Below are positions 1 to 5,274 of a stretch of 5,274 bases of DNA, in pieces. Both the position numbers and the translations under genes were made by a program. The stretch is from a bacterium (lineage in GTDB: Bacteria > SZUA-79 > Acidulodesulfobacterales > Acidulodesulfobacteraceae). The notes under the pieces were generated by a model. The model did no database searches. It was not told the DNA's origin and worked only from the letters and a program-made list of their open reading frames with translations. The DNA is taken from positions 1-5,274 of the forward strand of contig JAJYJN010000077.1 of assembly GCA_021789455.1 (NCBI GenBank), written 5' to 3'. The first letter of the stretch is position 1; each line of letters opens with the position of its first letter.

Positions 1-635
1 CCGGAGCTTATTCTTCGGAATATACCCAGTCTCCTACGGGAATTCAGATAGGTCTAGGTTCAAAAGTGTCTTCTATAGAAAAAGAGTTTACGCAGGGCGA
101 TCTTCAGCAGACCTCAAATCCCTTAGATATTGCAATTTCGGGTCAGGGTTTTTTTCAGGTGCAGATGCCAGACGGCGAAACGGCATATACAAGAGACGGA
201 ACTTTTGATACTAATTCGCAGGGACAGTTAGTAGATGCCAACGGATATCCTCTGGTTCCAAGTATTACAATACCGCCTAACGCCACGTCGGTAACTATTT
301 CCGAAAACGGAACGGTTACGGCGGTAATATCCGGACAGACTAATCCTGCGCAAATCGGAACTATCAGTCTTGCAAATTTTATTAATCCGGCGGGACTTAA
401 CAGCATAGGCAGCAATCTTTATCTTCAAACTTCGGCTTCAGGCGTTCCGCAGGTCGGCACGCCAAATCAAAACGGGCTTGGAACGCTCCAGCAGGGGTTT
501 TTGGAAATGTCTAACGTAAATCTTGTAGGGCAGATGGTTGACATGATTACGGCTCAAAATGCTTATACCATAGATTCAAAGGCTATTACGACCGCAAATC
601 AGATGCTTCAGACTATGAGCGGTTTAATACCTTAA
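1..635 (+). CDS. flgG: Flagellar distal rod protein FlgG, 5'-truncated by window edge
   Basis: FlgG polymerises into the distal rod, the drive shaft that crosses the periplasm and joins the proximal rod to the hook. The reading frame is open from base 3 to the TAA at 633-635, giving 210 residues; the family is about 260, so roughly the first 50 are missing. A GTG at 66 looks like a start but is internal, since homology continues upstream (PTGIQIGLG at visible residues 11-19). The FlgG signature follows: FTQGDLQQTSNPLDIAISG at 29-47, then GFFQV, a YTRDG motif, GQLVDANGYPL and an IPP segment. The C-terminus has the flagellar rod/hook tail with SNVNLVGQMVDMI and AYTIDSKAI, ending MLQTMSGLIP. The length and the GDLQQT motif favour FlgG over FlgF or FlgE. 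Two in-frame stops (TAATAA, 633-638) end the gene. It is probably co-transcribed with flgA, 115 bp downstream. Confidence 0.96.
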   Translation, partial: GAYSSEYTQSPTGIQIGLGSKVSSIEKEFTQGDLQQTSNPLDIAISGQGFFQVQMPDGETAYTRDGTFDTNSQGQLVDANGYPLVPSITIPPNATSVTISENGTVTAVISGQTNPAQIGTISLANFINPAGLNSIGSNLYLQTSASGVPQVGTPNQNGLGTLQQGFLEMSNVNLVGQMVDMITAQNAYTIDSKAITTANQMLQTMSGLIP

Positions 636-651
636 TAAATTTTAATAAATT
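632..651. repeat. Perfect 10-bp tandem duplication across the flgG stop
   Basis: TTAATAAATT occurs twice head to tail (632-641 and 642-651). The first copy contains the flgG stop codon, so the duplication extends the 3' untranslated end without altering the protein. The unit is pure A/T, and chance in such sequence is possible. No function is evident. Confidence 0.6.
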
Positions 652-750
652 AATGCAGTTATTATAAATAAATTAAACTAATATGTTAAATAAAATATAA
701 AGGCAGATAATATATGATAACTAAGGTAATAAGATAATAAAAATAAACAG

Positions 751-1509
751 ATGGATAGAATGAAATTAATTTTTGCATTAACGATATTAATCGCGGCAGT
801 TGTTTTATCGGACGGCGGATTTAACATTAAAAATGCGGAGGCGGCTTATTCGGGTACAACCGTCATCGGCAATAAGAGCAGCGATATTTTACTAAAACGT
901 TTAATAATAAAAGCTTACTTAAAAAAAGTTCCTTTAAAATTTAAAAAGTATTTTCACTTCGGTAATTTTCATTTCAATATGCCTTATAAAAATTTTAATT
1001 TAAAAAATTTAAGAATAAATATTGCCGATACCGGATATTCCGGATATCATACGGCTTTAATAAAAATTATAAACGAAAAAAACGGCGAGATGCAGGGTTT
1101 GGATGCCGCTACTTTTAAAACGTCTATTTATGCTCCCGTCGCCGTTGCATCCGAGACTATCGGAAAATTTCAGATTATAAAAAGCGGCGAGATAAAAATA
1201 TCTTATAAAAATATTCCGAGTTTAAACGACGGATATTTTTTAAACGTTAAAAAAGCGGCAGGAAGGGAAGCCAAGTTTTTTATTGCCGAAGGGTCGGCTT
1301 TAAATAATGCAAATACCGAAAGGCGCAGGATAATAAACTTCGGCGACAGGGTAAATATAATTTACGACGAAAACGGATTAATTTTAAAAACAAAAGGCAT
1401 GGCTCTGCAATCCGGCGCTTTAAATTCAAAAATAAGGGTAAAAAATTTGGAATCGGGAGAAATAGTGGAATGTATGGTAAAATCGCCTAAAACTGCGGAG
1501 GTAAGGTAA
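751..1509 (+). CDS. flgA: Flagellar P-ring assembly chaperone FlgA
   Basis: FlgA is a periplasmic chaperone needed to assemble FlgI into the P ring around the rod. The 252-residue product begins with a Sec signal peptide: a hydrophobic stretch at about 6-19 and a likely cleavage site after AEA (29-31). The C-terminal half is the SAF-like FlgA domain. Visible parts are APVAVAS (128-134), IIKSGEIKISYKNIP (142-156), FGDRVNI (197-203) and GLILKTKGMALQSGALNSKI (209-228), then RVKNLESGEIVECMV. The region at about 48-90 is rich in Lys, Phe and Asn and matches nothing I recognise; it lies in poly-A-rich DNA. No convincing Shine-Dalgarno precedes ATG 751. ATG 760 (MKLIF) is an alternative start that keeps the signal peptide. 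The end of the gene carries the ribosome-binding site of flgH, so the two are probably translationally coupled. The length is normal for the family. Confidence 0.92.
   Translation: MDRMKLIFALTILIAAVVLSDGGFNIKNAEAAYSGTTVIGNKSSDILLKRLIIKAYLKKVPLKFKKYFHFGNFHFNMPYKNFNLKNLRINIADTGYSGYHTALIKIINEKNGEMQGLDAATFKTSIYAPVAVASETIGKFQIIKSGEIKISYKNIPSLNDGYFLNVKKAAGREAKFFIAEGSALNNANTERRRIINFGDRVNIIYDENGLILKTKGMALQSGALNSKIRVKNLESGEIVECMVKSPKTAEVR
1497..1502 (+). promoter_or_regulatory. Ribosome-binding site for flgH inside flgA
   Basis: GGAGGT lies 7 bases before ATG 1510 and within the last codons of flgA. It fixes the flgH start. Ribosomes finishing flgA would stop next to this start, which suggests coupling of chaperone and ring-protein synthesis. 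Confidence 0.85.
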
Positions 1510-2229
1510 ATGAATATTAAAAAAAGGCAAATAAAATATAAATCAAAAGTAAAAATATTTTTGGTATTAACTTTATTTTTTGCGGGTTTATTGCCGCTAA
1601 TGCTTACCGGCTGCGGAGTTAATCCTCCCAAGTCTATGATTCCTCCTACGTATGTAAAACCTACGGCAAAAAATGGAGGACTGCAGTCTAAGCCGGTTCT
1701 CGGTTCTCTCTGGACAGGTTCGGGAAGCGGAACTAATCTTTATGCCGATAACGTCGCTTTTAGGCTGAACGATACCGTAACTATTATAGTTGACGACCAG
1801 ACGCAGGTTTCGGATTCCTCAGGGACGTCTCTTTCGCATAATTCGACGGGTACCGGAGAGTTTGCTTTCGGCACGCTTTCTACTTCTAAACCTACCGGTT
1901 ATGAAGGTTCTAACGACGAAACTTTTAACGGCGGCGGCGGAGTAGCGGAATCAGGACAGATAAATTCGACGATTCAGGCTCAGGTGGTAAAAGTGTTCCC
2001 AAACGGCGACGTAGAACTTAAAGGCGAAAGGGAAGTATCGGTGAACGGAGAAACAAGATTTCTATTAATTAAAGGCATTGCCCGTCCTATAGACATATCG
2101 CCGGCAAACACGGTCCTGTCTACCCAGCTTGCAGACGAAAGAATATGGATAAACGGCAGAGGATACGTCAACAGTTCGCAGAGTCCGAACTGGCTGTATA
2201 AAATTATGCAGGATATCTGGCCGTTCTAA
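1510..2229 (+). CDS. flgH: Flagellar L-ring lipoprotein FlgH
   Basis: FlgH forms the L ring in the outer membrane, the outer bushing for the rod. The 239-residue product has a lipoprotein signal: a basic N-terminus, a hydrophobic core at about 16-32, and the lipobox LTGC at 32-35, with Cys35 as the lipidated residue. Family motifs follow: GSLW (65-68), LYADNVAFRLNDTVTIIVDD (77-96), then a low-complexity Ser/Thr/Gly-rich stretch (about 101-150, including four Gly at 141-144). Next come the core strand NGDVELKGEREVSVNGET (165-182) and the near-invariant block DISPANTVLSTQLADERI (195-212), and the protein ends in WPF. The start is set by the GGAGGT just upstream, and the ATG directly follows the flgA stop with no gap. 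The usual length is about 220-240. Its presence shows that the host has an outer membrane. Confidence 0.97.
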   Translation: MNIKKRQIKYKSKVKIFLVLTLFFAGLLPLMLTGCGVNPPKSMIPPTYVKPTAKNGGLQSKPVLGSLWTGSGSGTNLYADNVAFRLNDTVTIIVDDQTQVSDSSGTSLSHNSTGTGEFAFGTLSTSKPTGYEGSNDETFNGGGGVAESGQINSTIQAQVVKVFPNGDVELKGEREVSVNGETRFLLIKGIARPIDISPANTVLSTQLADERIWINGRGYVNSSQSPNWLYKIMQDIWPF

Positions 2230-2271
2230 AGAGAATAAGGATTGGCGAGCAACGGCTAAATTCTTAAAAAT

Positions 2272-2289
2272 AAATAGTATAAATAGTAT
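2272..2289. repeat. Perfect 9-bp tandem duplication in the flgH-flgI gap
   Basis: AAATAGTAT is present twice in direct succession (2272-2280, 2281-2289), about 40 bases after the flgH stop. It is noncoding and all but one base of each unit is A/T. No function is evident. Confidence 0.55.
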
Positions 2290-2303
2290 TTGCAAAATAA
2301 AGG

Positions 2304-2329
2304 TTTGGATAATATATTTGGATTATATA
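2304..2329. repeat. 13-bp tandem duplication with one mismatch in the flgH-flgI gap
   Basis: TTTGGATAATATA (2304-2316) is followed directly by TTTGGATTATATA (2317-2329), differing at the eighth base. A further TTTGGA at 2366-2371 overlaps the flgI ribosome-binding site. The GG pair in each unit makes simple A/T drift a weaker explanation than for the other repeats in this window. Confidence 0.55.
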
Positions 2330-2385
2330 AATAAAATATAAGATATATTATATATAGCAATAATATTTGGAGGCTGCAATAATAA

Positions 2386-3459
2386 ATGAATAAAAAAATA
2401 TTGTTAATACCCTTAGCTTTCCTGTTCTTGCTTTTTTTGGGCTTAACGGCAGATATCTTTTTTGCTCCTAATTCTTCTTACGCCGCTACAATAGGCAACG
2501 TTACTTCCGTTTATGGAGCGATGAGCAATCCTATAGTAGGCTACGGTTTAGTTACAGGTCTCGACGGCACCGGCGACCAGTGGGGCGTTAACGTTACCCA
2601 GCAGTCAATAGTTACCATGCTGTCTAAACTCGGCATTAATACTAACGAGGCTTCTCTTTATGAAATAAGGGATACAGCCGCCGTCATGGTAACGGCCGAA
2701 CTTCCGCCTTTTGCCGTTCCAGGCGAAAAGATAAACGTTACCGTCAGCGCCATCGGCAATGCGGAAAGCATAGAAGGAGGGGTTTTGCTTATGACGCCGC
2801 TTAAAGGTCCGAACGGAAAAGTTTACGCCCTTGCGCAAGGCTCTATTTCGACCGGCGGAAGCGTTGCGGCTCAAAACGTGATGCCTCTTCCGGGTTACGT
2901 TCCTGTATCGCAGAATTTTCAAACTGCAGGCATTATAGATAACGGCGGAATAGTAGAAAAGGGAGTTTCTATCGGCTTAAATACTTTTAAAACCGTCAGG
3001 CTTATTCTTAAAAACCCAAGTTTTACCAATTCTTCGAGAATAGCCGCCGCCATAAACGCAAAAATTGGAAAAGGAACCGCAAAGCCTTTAAATTCCGCAA
3101 GCGTAGAAGTCGCAGTTCCGGTTTCTTATTCAGGAAACGTATCTCAGTTTGTATCCGTCGTTAACGCTATAAACGTAAAAACTCATTCTAAAGCAATCAT
3201 AGTTATTGACGAAAGGTCTGGAACGGTAGTTATGGGCGGCAATATAAAAATAAATCCGGTTGCCGTATCAAACAGGAATATTACGCTTAAAATAAACGGG
3301 AAAAGAACGCCAAACGCTTTTTATTTAAAGAAAGGCTTAACCGTTGCTAATCTTGTAAAAGCTCTTAATGCGGTAGGGGCTTCTACCTCAAGTATTATTT
3401 CAATGCTGGAATCTATAAAAGCCGCGGGAGCGCTTTCCGCCGAAATAAAAGTTATATAA
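2386..3459 (+). CDS. flgI: Flagellar P-ring protein FlgI
   Basis: FlgI forms the periplasmic P ring at the peptidoglycan layer, surrounding the distal rod; assembly depends on FlgA. The 357-residue product has a Sec signal peptide with a long hydrophobic core (5-22) and a probable cleavage after SYA (31-33). Conserved blocks in order are NPIVGYGLVTGLDGTGD (48-64), TQQSIVTML (71-79), AAVMVTAELPPFAVPG (98-113), GGVLLMTPLKG (131-141), the DERSGTVVMGG block (275-285) with INPVAV (289-294), LTVANLVKALNAVG (318-331) and the C-terminal SIKAAGALSAEIKVI (343-357). GGAGG at 2369-2373 lies 12 bases before ATG 2386, a slightly long spacing. The protein has no cysteine, so it lacks the intramolecular disulfide known from enterobacterial FlgI. 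The 156-bp gap before it may hold its own weak promoter. flgJ, a common next gene, is absent. Confidence 0.97.
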   Translation: MNKKILLIPLAFLFLLFLGLTADIFFAPNSSYAATIGNVTSVYGAMSNPIVGYGLVTGLDGTGDQWGVNVTQQSIVTMLSKLGINTNEASLYEIRDTAAVMVTAELPPFAVPGEKINVTVSAIGNAESIEGGVLLMTPLKGPNGKVYALAQGSISTGGSVAAQNVMPLPGYVPVSQNFQTAGIIDNGGIVEKGVSIGLNTFKTVRLILKNPSFTNSSRIAAAINAKIGKGTAKPLNSASVEVAVPVSYSGNVSQFVSVVNAINVKTHSKAIIVIDERSGTVVMGGNIKINPVAVSNRNITLKINGKRTPNAFYLKKGLTVANLVKALNAVGASTSSIISMLESIKAAGALSAEIKVI

Positions 3460-3554
3460 AAATATATAAAATTAAAATGTATAAATTAATTTATTATCAA
3501 AAAGCATAGAACCAGATAACATAATTTATTTAACTTATTACTATATATATTATA

Positions 3555-3559
3555 GGAGG
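3555..3559 (+). promoter_or_regulatory. Orphan Shine-Dalgarno-like GGAGG in the flgI-flgM gap
   Basis: GGAGG within TATAGGAGGCAAAA is one of the strongest ribosome-binding sequences in the window, yet no ATG, GTG or TTG lies at a usable distance. The nearest are TTG 3578 and ATG 3584, 18 and 24 bases away, opening a 57-codon frame that runs out of frame into flgM. It may be a remnant of a lost gene's start, or chance. It sits 6 bases upstream of the candidate sigma-28 -35 element. Confidence 0.3.
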
Positions 3560-3565
3560 CAAAAT

Positions 3566-3593
3566 TAAAGTTACGGTTTGAAAATGTCGATTG
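3566..3593 (+). promoter_or_regulatory. Candidate sigma-28 (FliA) promoter for flgM-flgN-flgK
   Basis: TAAAGTTA (3566-3573), 12 bases, then GTCGATTG (3586-3593). The enterobacterial FliA consensus is TAAAGTTT, 11 bases, GCCGATAA, so this matches 7 of 8 and 6 of 8 positions, with a spacer one base longer than optimal. Transcription would start near 3600, leaving an untranslated leader of about 45 bases before flgM, which has its own GAAGG at 3631-3635. Position favours it: flgM and flgK are known class 3 targets of sigma-28 in Salmonella. The extra spacer base and the AT-rich setting are the main doubts. Confidence 0.5.
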
Positions 3594-3644
3594 TTATATA
3601 CAAGAAAGTAAAATATCTTAAATTTTTTAAGAAGGTATATAATT

Positions 3645-3941
3645 ATGGCAATCGAAATTTCAAACGTAACGCCTGTAGTCGGCGAGATTATACAAAACGG
3701 GAACGTTCAGAAGAAAAAAGACGTTTCTTCTTCGGACAGAGTACAGTCTTCTTCTGATAAAGTTAGCATATCCGGAGACGCAACTTTCATTAGCAATTTA
3801 AGAGGGCAGATAGATTCTTCCGAAACGTCTTCTCCGTCTAAAATTAACGATATAATTCAAAAAATAGCTTCCGGCACGTATGCGGACAGTTCAAAAATAG
3901 CCGAAGGCTTGATTAATTCGCTAAATATTTTCGGGGAATAA
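3645..3941 (+). CDS. flgM: Anti-sigma-28 factor FlgM
   Basis: FlgM binds sigma-28 (FliA) and holds late flagellar genes off until the hook-basal body is complete, when it is exported through the flagellar secretion apparatus. The product has 98 residues, almost the same as Salmonella FlgM (97). The N-terminal half is Ser/Lys/Asp-rich and looks disordered, as expected for an export substrate. The family pattern is in the C-terminal half: DKVSIS (38-43), and KINDIIQKIASGTYADSSKI (66-85) followed by AEGLI, which matches the sigma-binding helices with the conserved G-x-Y turn. The Arg that usually opens that helix is Lys66 here. GAAGG at 3631-3635, 9 bases before ATG 3645, supports the start, and a stop in the same frame at 3609 rules out a long extension. 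A candidate sigma-28 promoter lies upstream, which would give autoregulation. Confidence 0.9.
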   Translation: MAIEISNVTPVVGEIIQNGNVQKKKDVSSSDRVQSSSDKVSISGDATFISNLRGQIDSSETSSPSKINDIIQKIASGTYADSSKIAEGLINSLNIFGE

Positions 3942-3980
3942 TAACGTAGTAATTTATATATAAAATTAAGCATAATACGG

Positions 3981-4000
3981 AATATAAATTAATATATATT
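3981..4000. repeat. 10-bp A/T tandem duplication with one mismatch before flgN
   Basis: AATATAAATT (3981-3990) is followed by AATATATATT (3991-4000), differing at one base, just ahead of flgN. It is pure A/T, so chance is a strong alternative. It occupies the place where a ribosome-binding site for flgN would be expected. Confidence 0.35.
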
Positions 4001-4006
4001 CAAACT

Positions 4007-4468
4007 ATGAAAAACGAAATTAAACTAAAAAAATACGAAGAGCTTTTAGATATCGTTCTTAAATTAAAAAGCGAGCTTTCTGATTGCTATAGCGTTTTAA
4101 AAACAAGTTTTAATCCTTTAAGCAATATAAGTTTATTTGAAAAAAAAGGTGCTATTTTAAAGGAAATAACCGAAAAAATAAAAGAATCCGGTATATTTTT
4201 ATCAAAGCAGGATGACGAAGTTTCAAAAGGAAACGACGACGGAGCCGAAGAAATTAAAGAAATTATAAAAGCTGAAATTTACGAACTTTCCAAGATTAAC
4301 GAAGCATTTTCTTCTTTGATCAGAAAAAATATAAATTATAATCAGCTGACCATTTCTTTTATTACGGATGCTTTTAAAAGAAATTCTATTTACGACAGAT
4401 CCGGCTCAAACAATGCATCGTTTTCTCCTTTAAAGAACGTTTTAATGAAATCCGGCGTGAGGATATAA
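4007..4468 (+). CDS. flgN: Probable flagellar export chaperone FlgN
   Basis: FlgN is a small cytoplasmic chaperone that binds the C-termini of the hook-junction proteins FlgK and FlgL and brings them to the export gate. The 153-residue product is lysine/glutamate-rich, has no signal peptide or membrane segment, and appears to be nearly all helical. Likely coiled-coil helices lie at about 5-33, 42-62 and 80-125. FlgN-like features are the SLFEKKGAILKEI helix (42-54) and the C-terminal EIYELSKINEAFSSLIRKN (90-108) followed by IYDRSG (128-133), recalling the family's N-rich helix and Y-x-x-x-G ending. FlgN is poorly conserved, so position between flgM and flgK carries much of the call. ATG 4007 has no visible Shine-Dalgarno in its A/T-only leader, so translation may be weak. 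The last codons contain the flgK ribosome-binding site, which would couple chaperone and client synthesis. Confidence 0.75.
   Translation: MKNEIKLKKYEELLDIVLKLKSELSDCYSVLKTSFNPLSNISLFEKKGAILKEITEKIKESGIFLSKQDDEVSKGNDDGAEEIKEIIKAEIYELSKINEAFSSLIRKNINYNQLTISFITDAFKRNSIYDRSGSNNASFSPLKNVLMKSGVRI
4459..4463 (+). promoter_or_regulatory. Ribosome-binding site for flgK inside flgN
   Basis: GAGGA lies 8 bases before ATG 4472 and overlaps the last two sense codons of flgN (stop 4466-4468). It supports the flgK start and suggests translational coupling to the chaperone gene. Confidence 0.75.
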
Positions 4469-4471
4469 AAA

Positions 4472-5274
4472 ATGATAACCGTAAATAATATACTCGACAT
4501 TGCAGACTCGGCAATGAACGCAAATACGGCGGCTATGAACACGGTTTCGCAGAACGTCGCGAACGTCAATACGCCGTTTTACAACAGCGAAACTCCGATA
4601 GAAACCGAAGCTCCGGCGGTAGTAGGAGCTCCTTATACATACGGCACCGGCGTAAACGTCAATCAAGTTCAAAGAAGCACCGATAATTTCGTACAGTCGG
4701 AAGTCAACAACGAAACAGGACAAAACAGCTATTATACGACGTTATATCAGGGTTTGGACCAGATTCAGAATCTGTTCAACGACCAGACGGGTTCGGGTTT
4801 CAGTTCCCAAATTTCGCAATTTTTCAACGATTTTCAGAACGTCGCGAACAATCCCTCTAATACTTCGCAGAGAACGGCTTTATTATCCGATGCCCAGTCG
4901 CTTACCGGTTCTATAAATAACGCTTACACCACTATAATGAATACGGTAGGGTCAACTAACAATTCGATACAGGGTTTAATTCCTCAAATAAACAATCTTA
5001 CTACGCAGATTGCAGGTCTTAATCAGCAGATTACTTATGCTCTTAACGCGGGCAGTAACGCAAACGAACTGCAGGACGAACAAGCAAACGCCATAAACAG
5101 TCTTTCCAAACTTGTAAATATTTCATATTATACCAATAATAACGGAAAAACAAATATTGCACTCGGCAATGTACCGTTAGTATCGAGCGATACTTCTTTT
5201 AATCTTTCTACTCAAGTTGACCCGTCTAATGCTTCAAACTTAGACGTAATGTGGACAGGCCCCGACGGCTCCGC
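4472..5274 (+). CDS. flgK: Flagellar hook-associated protein 1 FlgK, 3'-truncated by window edge
   Basis: FlgK is the first hook-filament junction protein, exported with help from FlgN and placed between hook and filament. The frame is open from ATG 4472 to the window end, giving 267 residues of a protein usually 450-650 long. The N-terminus has the axial-protein helix (ILDIADSAMNANTAAMNTVS, 7-26) and the rod/hook signature QNVANVNTPFY (27-37). Next come FlgK-type features: GTGVNVNQVQRSTDNFV (58-74), a helix with LDQIQNLFND (95-104), FFNDFQNVANNPSN (117-130), a typical R-x-x-L segment (R134), and INNLTTQIAGLNQQI (173-187) before NELQDEQ (198-204) and LSKLVNIS (211-218). Two signature sites deviate: NTPGY is NTPFY (Phe36), and the common NDLLDQRD is changed to NELQDEQA. 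Otherwise the domain order is standard. The start lies 3 bases after the flgN stop, with GAGGA upstream. flgL would be expected next. Confidence 0.93.
   Translation, partial: MITVNNILDIADSAMNANTAAMNTVSQNVANVNTPFYNSETPIETEAPAVVGAPYTYGTGVNVNQVQRSTDNFVQSEVNNETGQNSYYTTLYQGLDQIQNLFNDQTGSGFSSQISQFFNDFQNVANNPSNTSQRTALLSDAQSLTGSINNAYTTIMNTVGSTNNSIQGLIPQINNLTTQIAGLNQQITYALNAGSNANELQDEQANAINSLSKLVNISYYTNNNGKTNIALGNVPLVSSDTSFNLSTQVDPSNASNLDVMWTGPDGS

Noticed and set aside
66..68. GTG as the start of flgG
   Set aside because: The same frame is open back to base 3 and encodes conserved FlgG residues (PTGIQIGLG), so the gene begins before the window.
703..710. GCAGATAA resembling a sigma-28 -10 element before flgA
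   Set aside because: No TAAA lies at the right distance upstream, and flgA is not a typical sigma-28 target.
2244..2262. Possible sigma-54 element around TTGGCGAGCAACGGC after flgH
   Set aside because: The GG-to-GC spacing is 9 bases rather than the required 10, and the -12 box does not resemble TTGCA.
2290..2318. Sigma-70-like pair TTGCAA, 17 bases, TATATT ahead of flgI
   Set aside because: Matches are 4 of 6 and 5 of 6 in a very A/T-rich gap that overlaps tandem repeats; such matches are expected often by chance.
3481..3494. Perfect 14-bp palindrome ATAAATTAATTTAT as a terminator after flgI
   Set aside because: It is all A/T with no loop and no following U-run, so a stable terminator hairpin is unlikely; low-complexity chance is enough.
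3584..3757. Small 57-codon + strand frame starting at ATG 3584 downstream of the GGAGG
   Set aside because: It overlaps flgM by over 110 bases in another frame, the GGAGG is 24 bases too far upstream, the ATG lies inside the candidate promoter, and the product is a basic, motif-free sequence.
4442..4723. Minus-strand open frames opposite flgG, flgH, flgI and flgK
   Set aside because: They lie antisense to well-supported genes, give Arg/Ser/Tyr-rich products without family motifs, and have no ribosome-binding sites or neighbouring minus-strand genes.

Overview
The window is a run of axial and ring genes from a flagellar operon, all on the + strand: flgG (5' end cut off), flgA, flgH, flgI, flgM, flgN and flgK (3' end cut off). 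Each identity rests on family motifs readable in the translations; flgN rests partly on its position.

The organism has an outer membrane, because it encodes both the P ring (FlgI) and the lipoprotein L ring (FlgH). The DNA is AT-rich, especially between genes and in flgA and flgN, with A/T-biased third positions. The order flgG-flgA-flgH-flgI-(flgJ)-flgM-flgN-flgK resembles flagellar clusters of Deltaproteobacteria-type lineages. A low-GC member of that broad group is my best guess, for example something near Desulfobacterota or Sva0485/SZUA-79, but this is an inference and is not proven by the sequence.

Layout: 1-635 is the distal rod (FlgG). 751-2229 holds flgA and flgH, which abut with no spacer. 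2386-3459 is flgI. A 185-bp AT-rich gap (3460-3644) stands where flgJ is often found; it has no room for flgJ but carries a good candidate sigma-28 (FliA) promoter and an orphan Shine-Dalgarno sequence. From there flgM (anti-sigma-28), flgN (chaperone) and flgK (hook-junction protein) follow, with flgK starting 3 bases after flgN.

Working together: FlgG forms the distal rod. FlgA chaperones FlgI into the P ring around that rod, and FlgH forms the L ring. Once the hook is complete FlgM is exported, sigma-28 is freed, and late genes are transcribed. FlgN delivers FlgK (and probably FlgL, beyond the window) to the export gate. The candidate sigma-28 promoter ahead of flgM would split the region into an early/middle block (flgG-flgI) and a late block (flgM-flgK).

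No mobile element, RNA gene, CRISPR array or clear intrinsic terminator was seen. This is largely an ordinary flagellar region; the points worth a second look are the missing flgJ, the promoter in its place, short tandem duplications in the gaps, and a divergent FlgK N-terminus.
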